Source: Patescibacteria group bacterium UBA7396 (GTDB lineage Bacteria; Patescibacteriota; Gracilibacteria; BD1-5; UBA6164). From it: DNA of 40,876 nt. Below the pieces are notes generated by a model. The model did not search any database. It saw only the letters and a program-made list of their open reading frames with translations, and was not told the DNA's origin. Location: assembly GCA_002470645.1 (NCBI GenBank), contig DKNE01000018.1:1-40876 (forward strand). The letters are read 5' to 3'. A program made the position numbers and the translations under genes. Positions 20,739-30,555 of the stretch are shown in pieces (position 1 is the first letter of the stretch; each line of letters opens with the position of its first letter).

Positions 20739-22219
20739 TATTTTATTTCAATATTAATATTTAAAAATCACATAGTTTCTAATCCTCTACTCATGAGTGA
20801 AATATTATCTGAAGAAGAAATCTGTTTCATAGCAATTTTTGTTTTGGTAAAAACAATGAGATTTTTTTCATCAAATTGTAGGGTAGAAGCTCTCAGCGAC
20901 ATAGTCAGTGCTCATTTCCCTCATAAATTTCTCAAAGCTTGAATAAATCATTCTTGGTTAAAGTTTGATACTGGAAGATTTGGTTTATTTTCTTTGGTAA
21001 TTTGAGGAACTTCAATATCATCAAAAGAATTCGGAGTATCTGGCATCACATCTCAAAAACTTTCCTCTCAAAATACATCAAAAAGATCATCATGAGAGAT
21101 TTCTTTTGTAGATAGTTTTTTTACTTCTGGAACACTTTCTTTAGAAGCTTGAGTAGTTTCTTGAGGTACTTTTTTTGTCGTTTGTATAGCTGGTGGTATC
21201 TCATTTGACGTAAAAGTAATATTTTTAATCGATTTTATAATTCCTACTAAAAAGATAGTTTTTCCATCAAAACTATTTTTTGATTTTAAATAGGCTTCTT
21301 CGAGATTTTCTAAAAGAAAAATATGTTTTTTCAATTCTTCTGAAGAATCCATTTTTTCTAAAAGTTTATCTTTGATAAAAAATAGAAGTTCTTTAAAGAA
21401 AAGTTGGAGATTGTACTCAGATGCAATAGTATCAAAATCAGGTATAATTGTTGTATCCTGAGTCATAAGTTTTTCATAAAATGAAATAAGTACTTCATTT
21501 CTGGGAATACCATAATTTTGTATCACACTTTCAAATTTGATTTCTCAGTTCATCACTAATTGTTCAAAAAGAGAAATAGCATTTCTGAGTCACCCATTTG
21601 CTTGTTTGGTAATAAATTCAAGACTTTCCTCATCTATGTTTATATTTTCTTCTTTTGCTATATACAAAAGTCTTTGCTTTAAATCATCGTTTGAAATACT
21701 TTTAAAATCATATCTTTGACAACGAGATAAAATAGTTTCAGGAATTTTATGACTTTCTGTAGTCGCTAAAATAAATTTCAGATGTTCTGGTGGTTCTTCT
21801 AAAATCTTTAAAAGCGCATTAAAAGCTCATTTTGAAAGCATATGAACTTCATCTATTATGTAGACTTTATATTTACAGGTCGTTGGTGAAAATACTGCTT
21901 TCTCTATGATTTCTCTTATATTATCAACTCACGTATAACTTGCAGCATCTATTTCGACAATATCAACTAAGTTTTCATTTTGTACTCAAAGACAAATTTC
22001 ACACTGAGAACAAGGATTTCCATCTTTTATATTGGTACAATTAATCGCTTTGGCAAATATTCTCGCTGTGGAAGTTTTTCCTGTTCCCCTCGGTCAGCAA
22101 AATAAATACGCTCCTACGAGTTTATCTTTTATAATAGCTTGTCTGAGAGTATTTTTTATAAAATTTTGTCATACTAAACTTTCAAAGTCTTTGGGACGAT
22201 ATTTGAGGTAAAGGGTCAT
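20738..22219 (-). CDS. dnaX: DNA polymerase III subunit gamma/tau
   Basis: The protein has 493 residues. The AAA+ clamp-loader domain contains Y-R-P-K-D-F, Walker A G-P-R-G-T-G-K-T-S, a four-cysteine zinc module (C-T-N-I-K-D-G-N-P-C-S-Q-C-E-I-C), Walker B I-I-D-E-V-H-M-L-S and sensor 1 in I-L-A-T-T-E. The collar domain follows, then a low-complexity Thr/Pro/Lys linker and a short C-terminal domain, so it is a gamma-like or short tau form. It loads the sliding clamp at replication forks. It starts 14 bases after murE and its UAA overlaps the ATG of priA by one base, so translation is coupled. I see no obvious slippage signal for making a separate gamma form. Confidence 0.93.
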
Positions 22220-22233
22220 AAATTATATGGTTA

Positions 22234-23538
22234 TTACATTATTTTATTATCATCAATTTCTTTTAAAACTTTTAAGACTACTTCTTTGTCATTATAAGCA
22301 ATTGGTCATAGATTGGTCATCATAAGATGTTCATCTCATTTTCCAGCAATCAAGATAGCATCATCTTTTTCAGCTTGTAAAAGCGCCGTTCTAATAGCTA
22401 CTTCCCTATCTGGAATGATCCAAAAATTTTCTCACTCTTTTCTTTCAATTCCTGGTAAAATATCTTTCATGATATCTTGTGTTTTTTCTGTATAATCATC
22501 ATCTTGAGTCAAAATAACATAATCAGAAAGTCTCGAAACTACTTCTCCCATAATTGGTCTTTTGGTGGTGTCTCTATCTCATGTTGCTCAAAATACAGTA
22601 ATAATTCTTTTTACTCCATTAATATTTTTCAAAGTCTGTAAAACATTTTCAAGTGCATCTGGAGTGTGTGCATAATCAATAAAAATCTTAAATCCTTCAT
22701 AATTATTTACTTCCTCAAGTCTTCCTGGAACGACTCAAACCGATTGAATAGATTTTTCTATTTCTTCTGTTTTCAGTCAAAGCGTCAAAAATACTCAGAT
22801 AGCTCATAAAATATTATAGATATTATGTTTCCCACGAAGGGTTGTTTTTATTTTTAAAACCGTTCCTGGTATTTTTACATCAAAAAATACTCCATCAATC
22901 TCATTTTGAATATTTTCAGCTTTTAGATTTGCATTATAATCAAATCAGTAAGTCGTTAAAACATCATATGTTTCATTTAAAAATAATTCCTTGTATTCTG
23001 ATTCTAAATTGATAATAGCTGTTTTTTTTATTCCTGGTTTTCTGGTAGATGAAATGAGTCATTTAAATAATTTTAATTTTGTTCTGACATAATTATCCAT
23101 GGTATGATGAAGATCAAGATGGTCTTGGGTTATATTAGTCAAAAGTGCAATATCATAATCAATCCCCCAAATCCTATTCATAGTAATAGCATGACTAGAA
23201 GTTTCAATAACTGCTATTTCACATCATTTTTGTTTTGCTTGTTTAAAAAGTTTTTGAAGCAAAAATGGATCTGGTGAAGTCATTTTAGTATCGTTTCTAA
23301 ATTCTTCATCCCCAATAAAATAATTTACCGTTGAAAACATAAATACTTTTTTTCCAGAATCTTTGAGTCATCTGGCTATAATATTGGTAGTAGTAGTTTT
23401 TCCATTCGTTCCAGTTACTCCGATAATAGTCATTCCTCTTGAAGGAAACCCATACATAAAATTTGCTGCAATAGCTCTCAAGAGATGGTATAAAAGTCTT
23501 ACTGGATTATCAAGAGAAATCATTTGTTTGAATCACAT
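22234..23538 (-). CDS. murE: MurE-like Mur ligase
   Basis: The protein has 434 residues. The central ATPase domain has G-V-T-G-T-N-G-K-T-T-T-T, the I-E-T-S-S-H-A element and N-I-T-Q-D-H-L-D-L-H-H, all typical of MurE. The C-terminal domain has I-D-Y-A-H-T-P-D-A-L and F-G-A-T-G-D-R-D. MurE adds the third amino acid to UDP-MurNAc-L-Ala-D-Glu. Two departures are clear. The usual N-terminal UDP-binding domain is reduced to about 35 residues, and the D-N-P-R motif that selects diaminopimelate is replaced by D-D-D-Y-T-E. The amino acid it adds is therefore unknown. The ATG is followed directly by UGA (Met-Gly), 6 bases after the DUF4012 gene. Confidence 0.85.
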
Positions 23539-23544
23539 AGTTTT

Positions 23545-25749
23545 TTAATCGTTAAAAGTAAAATCTGTTTCAGTATATAGAGATTGTTGTAAATTTCAAT
23601 TATTTATAATATCTATATGATAATTTTTTATTCCAGGTTGTTTTATGAAGTTATATGTATAATTTTTACATTCTGGATTTGGTATAGTATATTCAAAACG
23701 AGAATTTGATTCAAAAAAAGTATTTGTATCCAGATAAAACGAAACTTCTTTATATTCAGGAAAATCTGTAATGGTAATATTTTTATTTTGTATCACTTGA
23801 GCATTTTTAGGGATAAGTACTCTGATATATTGTTTATTGAGTCATTTTCATTGAATATCTAAAAGTGTGTTAATATCTACCTGTCCGAGAGCATCCATAT
23901 CATATAAAAGTGTTTTTATATAGACTTCTTCATTGATATTAAATCCATGTTTTTGGGTGATCTTTAAGGAAGTAGAAATATCGCAATTTTCTTGAATAGA
24001 GTATGTTTTTTCAAAATTTCTGGAAATATATCTATCTGATTTATTTCCAGAAATAGAAGTAAATACAGGATAATTAAAATCAAAAAATGAAAAATAATCA
24101 TATGATTTTTCAAGTCCTATTTGTTTTAAAAAATCATTTTCTTTAGTATTAAAAAAATAGATTGATACATCTTTTTTTTCAATACTTTCAATAAACAATT
24201 CTACAAAAAATTTATAATCCTCTATAGATTTTATTTTGTCAAAAAATATCGTAATAAAGTCAAAAAGTATTTGTTTTGGAGTAGCAAGAGTATGTGTTTT
24301 TGTAATTTTTGCTTCAACAAGAGTAGAAAAAAGAGTAGAAAAATTATCATAAGTAATATCTCTTTTAACTGCATCATAATAAATAGGTCCTATTTTTTTC
24401 AAAATATTTAAAATAAGATTTTGATTTATGTATACAATCCCATCTATTTTATATTCACTATTTTTTAAAAATTCTTGTATTTTAAGACTACTTTCTTCTA
24501 TAGTTGGATAATAATTCGCATCTCTGAGTCAAAAAGTCTTTGATATTTTATTGAGTCCCTCTGGAGCACTCTGTTCAAAAGCGACTCCATTTTTTGTTGC
24601 AAAATCCTTTAAATCCCACTCAATAGCATAAATATCTTTGGTTTCAAAATTGGCTATTTTTCAACGAAATAATTCTAAAATTCCCACGCTTCCCATAAAT
24701 CATCCAGTTGGTCTAATTTCATCATTATTTTGAAAAATGATGAAATACGTCTTTTTTTCATTGTGTCATAAAATATCTTTTATAACACTGAGATTATCCA
24801 TTATAGTATGGAAATAATCTCAAAAATAATATACTTGATTTACATATTTTTTAAATTGGAAATTGATATTTTCATCAGAAAAATCACCAACTGTTTTGAG
24901 TGAATCAATAGCACTTGATAGATTTTGATTCATATTTATAAGTATTGGTTCAATATTATCAATCAGCTGAGAAAACATAATTTCATTTATTCATTTTTCT
25001 TTCACCATTGCATTCACCCCATCGTAAATATCAAAAAAATAAAGAGAAAATTGAAGCATATCACGTCCTGCTGGAATAATTTTACCTAGGTTGTCTATAG
25101 AAGAATTTTGAACTATTAAGTTCAAACCTAAAAGTGGTTGAATTAATATATAACTTATTTTTAAATCTGATTGAATATTTTGTAAATTTGATTTGAGTAA
25201 AGAAAAATTTTTTATATCTAATGTTTGTATTCCTTGAAAAGTTTTTTCAATGTATGTTTTAGTAGTAATTCCATAAAGAAAAAGACTCAGTATTAAAACA
25301 AGGAAAGAAACTCCTATTTTTACCAATGAAAATGAAAGCCTACGAAAGAATACAAATTTTTGTTTTTTAGGATGTTGAAAATCAAACACAGGGGAAATCA
25401 CTCTTTGAGTTTCATCGAAATCAGATAGATTTAAGGTAGTATAATTTTCTATTGGTTGATAGTTTGATAATATAATTGGTTTATTTTTCTTTACTTTTTT
25501 TATTTCACTATTAAATGGACGATAGAGTTTTAGAAGTTTAATTTTTGGATAGATACTTAAAAAAACTGTTTTTTTTCATTTATGAAAAATATCTTTTGTA
25601 CTTTGTTTAAATAATTTTCTAAAAACTCTTACTTGTGACAATAAAAAAAGAGATGAAATATCTACACTTTCTTTTTTTTCATCATAGTATATATCATTCA
25701 GGATAGAAGGAGTTTTTTCCTGAGTATCAGTGGTATTTTTATCTGACAT
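23545..25749 (-). CDS. DUF4012 family membrane-anchored protein
   Basis: The protein has 734 residues. It has a cytoplasmic Lys-rich N-terminus, one transmembrane helix at about residues 145-166, and a large extracytoplasmic part. The DUF4012 hallmark is plain: F-Q-N-N-D-E-I-R-P-T-G-G-F-M-G-S, followed by G-K-I-A-N-F and a Y-A-I-E block. Proteins of this family are frequent in candidate phyla and Gram-positive bacteria, often near wall or exopolysaccharide genes. Their function is unknown, but the fold resembles LytR/CpsA/Psr relatives. It heads a four-gene set (DUF4012, murE, dnaX, priA) with tiny gaps, and murE next door favours a cell-envelope role. Confidence 0.82.
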
Positions 25750-25786
25750 AAATAGAGTTATTTACTACGTATTTTTTCTCTATTTT

Positions 25787-25813
25787 ATTATATAATTTTT
25801 CACATTTTTGCAA
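25787..25813 (-). promoter_or_regulatory. Putative promoter of the DUF4012-murE-dnaX-priA operon
   Basis: On the minus strand TTGCAA (25813-25808), a 15-base spacer and TATAAT (25792-25787) precede the DUF4012 ATG by about 38 bases. It directly follows the terminator of the upstream pseudogene. Confidence 0.45.
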
Positions 25814-25815
25814 GA

Positions 25816-25845
25816 AAAAAATCTTTTACTAAGAAAAGATTTTTT
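25816..25845 (-). terminator. Terminator overlapping the stop of the FISUMP pseudogene
   Basis: A 12-base perfect stem (25816-25827 with 25834-25845), a 6-base loop, and A/T runs on both flanks. The UAA stop of the pseudogene (25844-25846) is inside the hairpin. Confidence 0.7.
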
Positions 25846-27661
25846 ATCTATCTTTTACACAACGAGCACTGAATCAGAACTCATTATATGCTGTTAATCT
25901 TGCAATCCTATTATCATTAATATGAAAATATCTATAATATGAATCATAGGCATTTAAAGTCTTTGAAGTCCAAAATATAGTACGTTCCCAACGAGCATTA
26001 TGTAATAATTTTCACTCAGTCTCAAATCAACTACGACTTCCTGCTAAAGGTAATTGGAGTGCTTTTACAGCATTATTATATGTTTTTTGAGCCTGTTTTC
26101 ACCCCATCATAATCAGCTACATTGCCATGAATTTGTATTATTTCTACAATTTACACCATCTTTTAAATATGTTTCTAAGATTTCCCATTCTTCTTCGGTA
26201 GAAAGATGCCAACCATTTTGGCAAGCATTTGTATTTGCTTGATTCCATGTATAAAGCTTTCACCATATAGTATCAATTTCTGAATTTCATCACCCCCCTA
26301 ATGAATTGTAGTAATCTAAAGGAGCTAAAGTATCACATCAAATTTGATTTTTTTGTCATCATTCATAATTCCGGCATGAATTATCATTATCATTTTGAAA
26401 AGTAAGTCATGTTCATAATGTAGAATTACATCATGCCCATACATATTTTACTCCATCATAGGTAAATACAAAATCATCTAATTGACAATTTGAATCTTCT
26501 TGTTGCCATAATTGTGATGGTACTACGGTTAAAGAAACTCAATTATTATTTTCACAAGCTCATCATACAGGAAAAATAGTTACATTTCAAGCACTATATG
26601 TTTTTATTTCTTGTCACATAATACGTGCTATATTATCATTTGATGAAATATATCATGTAGGTGAAGTTGTACAATTATTTGAAATAGTTACAGTTCATCA
26701 TTGCTCAATTTCAGAAAAAGACAATAAAATATTTCCTGTAGAGGTATTTGGTTTTTCTGTATTGGTATCATCTCAATTATTTGTATACGCTAGAGGTTCT
26801 CATTTTAAGATATACTCAAATTTTTTTTATCTTGAATTCAAAAACTTGATAAAAGAGTATCTTCATTTAAATATTCAGGAAGAATATTATTATTGATATA
26901 ATTATATATCTCATCAGTAGAAATAATAACCAAATCACTATTTTAATTTCAAGTTATATTTTGTATTACTTTTTGAGTATTTGTATTATTTATTTGTATA
27001 TTTTTTCATAAAGAGTATGGGATATTTTCTCATTTATTTGTAATATAATATACATTTTCATCTGTTAAATTAATTCCATTTGAGTTTATACTTCAACTAA
27101 AATTAAATAATAAGCTCGGAATATTAGCTATATAAACAGTTCCTCAACTTGAAAATGTAATATATCATTTATAGTTTCATTTTACTGAAGCTCTCAACTG
27201 AGAAGTATTTGCATATACATTCTCTATAATTGGATTTTTTAGATACGAAATATCATTTTCTAATAAAGCTCAGATTTGATATTGTTGTTTATTATTCGTA
27301 ACTCCATATATATAATTTTGAGTAATAGATTCTGGATCTTTAGGGGTTTTTGATATATTTATTTTTCTAGATATATCATTGCTGATTTCTCCTTTATATG
27401 CTAATATTTGTCATTGAACTACTCAAGTAAAAATATTTTCCTCTGGAAAAGGGTATTCTCATGTTTTTAAATTATATATTTCTAGTCAAGATTTTATTTG
27501 TGAAAGAGTCGCTAATCTATTCCCATCTCTTGCATTTCCAGCATAGCTTTTAAAACCCATAAATGCAATGGTTCAAAGAATAGTTAAAATAGTTATTACA
27601 ATAATAAGCTCTATAAGAGTGAATGCTGTTTTTTTTGAAGTTTGTTTTTTTGTCTATCCAT
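25844..27661 (-). pseudogene. Decayed prepilin-like surface protein with FISUMP module
   Basis: Joined over the lesions, the gene encodes a prepilin leader and helix (T-A-F-T-L-I-E-L-I-I-V), a pseudopilin-like region paralogous to the adhesin at 17764-19686, and a Fib_succ_major (FISUMP) module. The last contains N-G-W-H-L-S-T-E-E-E-W-E-I-L-E and ends F-S-A-R-C-V-K-D. Four lesions break it: a one-base contraction in the A7 run at 27645-27651 right after the ATG, a nonsense UAA at 26943-26945, a one-base contraction in the A8 run at 26821-26828, and another in the G4 run at 26102-26105 (all runs given as read on the minus strand). Adding one base at each run restores one frame with strong family matches on both sides. 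Neighbouring genes are intact, so this is most likely real decay. Confidence 0.82.
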
Positions 27662-27724
27662 AAAAATAAAATTAGTAATATTTTTACGGATGGTAATATA
27701 TTAAAAAAAAATGTCAATATATTT

Positions 27725-29167
27725 TTATATTCATATACCATCTCTGAGTACATTAATTTCATATAAAAGAGTTTTATCTTTTTTAAGCATTGATTCAAGT
27801 TTATTACAACTATAAAGAACGGCTGCATGATTTCTTCCAGAAAATATATTTCCTATTCTCTCATATGTATAATGAAGCTTTGTTTTCAAAAGATACATCG
27901 CCACTTGCCTTGGAATCATAAATTCTTTTCTTCTATTTTCTCATAAAATTCATTCTTTTTCAATTCAAAAGTGACTCGATACGGCATTGATAATATCTTC
28001 ATAACTTTTTATTGTAGTAGTTCTTTGTACTTTTGTTTCCCCAAGAATATCAGTCGTAAAACTCAATTTTTTTAATTTTCTTGCTACTTTTTCTAGTGTT
28101 GGAGTAGAATGATCAAGTTCATATTCTGCCATCAGTTGATTTAAGATTCACTCTAATTCTCTGACACTATCAGTCACATTTGCTGCTATAAATTCAGCAA
28201 CATCTTGAGGAATTAAAAATTCTCTTGCTCTTGCCTTTTCCTGTAAGATAGCAAGTCTTGTTTCAAAATCTGGTTTAGAAATATCTACAATAATCCCCCA
28301 CTCAAATCTTGATTTAAGTCTTGGTTCAATTTCTGTTAATTCTTTTGGTGATCTATCTCAAGAAATAATAATTTGTTTTTGAGCATCATATAATATGTTA
28401 AAAATATTATAGAGTTCATTTTGAGTTTGTTCTTTTTTTGATAAAAATTGTACGTCATCGATAATGATCACATCTACTTCTGCATATTTTTGTCTGAGTC
28501 TTTCTACTCATTTTTTCTTCACTGCAGTAACATATTCTGTAATAAATTTATCTGCTGTCATGTATCTTACTGTTTTATCTTTATATTTTCTTAAAATTGC
28601 GTTTCCAGTTCATTGTAAAAGATGTGTTTTTCCAAGTCCAACATCACCATAAATATACAGAGGATTATATGATTTTCCAGGATTTCTTACTACTGCTTCA
28701 CATGCAGAATATGGGAGTTGATTTGAAGGTCAAACAATAAAATTATCTAATGTATATCTATCACTTGGAGTTCAAATTTTAGTGTCATCTCAAGATGAAG
28801 AAGATCATTTTTGAGATGATCATGAAGACTCTTCAGTAGTTGAAGATTTTTTCGGTTTTTTTGAAGCATCTTTAAAATATTGTGCACAATCAACAACATC
28901 ATGATTGCTTGGATTTTCAATATTCATATCTACGATAAACTCAATTTTTTCTATTTGAGGAAATATTTGTTTTGAAGATTTTAAGATAAGATCATAAAAT
29001 TTTGCCTCCAAATTTTCTTTCATAAATCATGAAACCACTCAAAATATAATTTTAGTGTTTGTTATTTCAATAACTGATATTTTTCTAAAGTATACAAGAA
29101 AATCTTGTTTTTTAATATTTTGTAAGATTATATTTAATACACTTGTTAAGCTGTCATATTTATTCAT
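27725..29167 (-). CDS. dnaA: Chromosomal replication initiator DnaA
   Basis: The protein has 480 residues, full length. Domain I begins M-N-K-Y-D-S-L-T-S-V-L and ends near residue 80. A Ser/Gly/Lys linker follows (about 100-125). The AAA+ core opens Y-T-L-D-N-F-I-V-G and has Walker A G-D-V-G-L-G-K-T-H, Walker B I-I-I-D-D-V-Q-F-L and the sensor motif P-R-L-K-S-R-F. Domain IV ends with the DnaA signature Y-E-R-I-G-N-I-F-S-G-R-N-H-A-A-V-L. It opens the replication origin. I chose the ATG at 29167; the Met at 29023 would delete much of domain I. The usual dnaN, gyrB and rpmH neighbours are absent; it sits between a pilin pseudogene and a transglycosylase gene. Confidence 0.95.
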
Positions 29168-29279
29168 ACCTATGTCCAAAATTAAATTTTTTAATAAAAT
29201 AAAAATTTGATTTATTGAGATTTAAAGATAAGGTATGAAAAAATATAAAGAAGTCAAACTTATATTTTTTATTGACAAT

Positions 29280-29310
29280 TTTTCTTGTATAACATTTTTA
29301 TACAAGAAAA
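29280..29310. repeat. Perfect inverted repeat in the dnaA / transglycosylase divergent region
   Basis: A 12-base arm (29280-29291) is matched exactly by its inverted copy (29299-29310) with a 7-base spacer; the inner half-site is CTTGTATA / TATACAAG. It follows TTGACA (29272-29277) and precedes TATACT (29324-29329), so it lies across the presumed promoter of the plus-strand transglycosylase gene and 113 bases upstream of dnaA. It could be an operator for a dimeric regulator, or a hairpin. The half-site does not match the DnaA box TTATNCACA. Confidence 0.6.
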
Positions 29311-29346
29311 TAGGATTTAGTTTTATACTTCTAAATTATAATAAAA

Positions 29347-30237
29347 ATGTCTGATTTAACAAAATATTTCACTATCACAAGCATTCTAATAATTACTATA
29401 TTTTTAATAGTTTTTAACATTTTATTTAAAGGTTTTTGAAGTAATTCAAATACTATATTTTTTACTTACCCAGAGAAAAATTTAGATTTTGCCTGAGAAG
29501 AGTTACCTAATTTAGAAGAGAATTATTTTATAAAAGAAAGATTTGATAAAGAATTTTTGAATATTTCTTATAATCTCTATCAATTTTTTCTCTATGTTAA
29601 GAGACTTCCTCTTTATATACCGTATATTGAAGATAAATTAAACGAATACAATATTCCATCTGATTTTAAATATCTTCCTATAGCTGAAAGTGCGCTGAGA
29701 AATGATGTAGTCTCAAGTGCTTGAGCATGATGAATTTGGCAATTTATGCCTGAAACAGCTCGTGAATATTGATTAATAGTAAATGATGATATTGATGAAA
29801 GGTATCATTTTGAAAAAGCGACCAATGCGGCAGTAAAATATCTTGATTATCTTCACACATTGTTTTGAAATCGGACTTTAGTTGCTGCAAGTTATAATAG
29901 ATGACAAAATGGAATAAAAAGAGCGCTAGAAGACCAAAAAGTAGATAACTACTATGATCTTTATCTCAATGAAGAAACTTCTCGCTACGTTTTTAGAATA
30001 TTAGCTATAAAATATGTCATTCAAGATTATGAGAATAAAAAAACATATATTAATAAACTCATTTGATGACAATATACTCCTCCCAAAACACAAATAGTAT
30101 CTGTATGAAAAATTGAGGACTTAAAAAAATGGGCTTGAGAAAAATGACAAAATTATCAAACTCTAAAAACCCTTAATATGTGGATTAAAAAAGATTTTTT
30201 ACCCGAATGAAATTGGGAAATAACTATAATAAAATAA
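29347..30237 (+). CDS. Membrane-anchored lytic transglycosylase (SLT domain)
   Basis: The protein has 296 residues. It has an N-terminal membrane helix (about 8-30) and a short linker. The SLT catalytic domain has P-S-D-F-K-Y-L-P-I-A-E-S-A-L, where Glu of E-S is the catalytic acid. It continues with S-S-A-G-A-G-G-I-W-Q-F-M-P-E-T-A (family G-A-x-G-x-W-Q-F-M-P-x-T-A), then D-D-I-D-E-R-Y-H and A-A-S-Y-N-R-G. This is the MltD/Slt type that cleaves the MurNAc-GlcNAc bond to a 1,6-anhydro end. The LysM repeats of MltD are lacking. It may act in wall remodelling or in insertion of secretion and pilus machines. It is transcribed divergently from dnaA. Confidence 0.9.
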
Positions 30238-30245
30238 CCTTTCTT

Positions 30246-30553
30246 ATGAACAAACAAACTACCCTTCGTGCATATACAGAAGATGAAATTAATATTTTTT
30301 TTACCTTGATACAAAACACCTCAATGATAAATATAGAGCCGCTATAAAATCAGCTCTCTGACAATCTTTTGGTATAAAAATGAAATGATGAACTCATTAT
30401 ATATTAAATGGGTGATCTCATTATCTTACTAAAACAGCTTATGCATACTTTACAGATAAATTAAGATGAAGACATATTAGTGCTAAAGTAAAAGAATTAT
30501 TTGAAAAAGAAGATTGGGATGGACTTGAACAATATTTATCAAAGAAAAAATAA
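30246..30553 (+). pseudogene. Small protein of unknown function with a T8-run frameshift
   Basis: The frame starting M-N-K-Q-T-T-L-R-A-Y-T-E-D-E reads through a run of eight T (30295-30302) and then stops early after 34 residues. Adding one T moves into a long open frame (L-D-T-K-H-L-N-D-K-Y-R-A-A-I-K-S, then H-Y-I-L-N-G-G-S-H-Y-L-T-K-T) that ends at UAA and would give about 102 residues. UGAs in the second part fall on plausible Gly positions, suggesting recent coding use. I recognise no family. It starts 8 bases after the transglycosylase stop. It may be broken, a sequencing error, or rescued by polymerase slippage on the T run. Confidence 0.55.
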
Positions 30554-30555
30554 TA

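Noticed and set aside
20738..22219. Programmed frameshift in dnaX to make gamma
   Set aside because: No A-A-A-A-A-A-G slippery stretch with a following hairpin was seen at the end of the AAA+ part; the protein reads through in one frame.
26054..26242. Plus-strand 62-codon ORF in the FISUMP pseudogene
   Set aside because: It is an antisense shadow; the minus strand carries the recognisable FISUMP residues.
29168..29346. Origin of replication next to dnaA
   Set aside because: The spacer is AT-rich, but I see no DnaA box close to TTATNCACA, only one inverted repeat; a GC-skew analysis of the whole genome would be needed.
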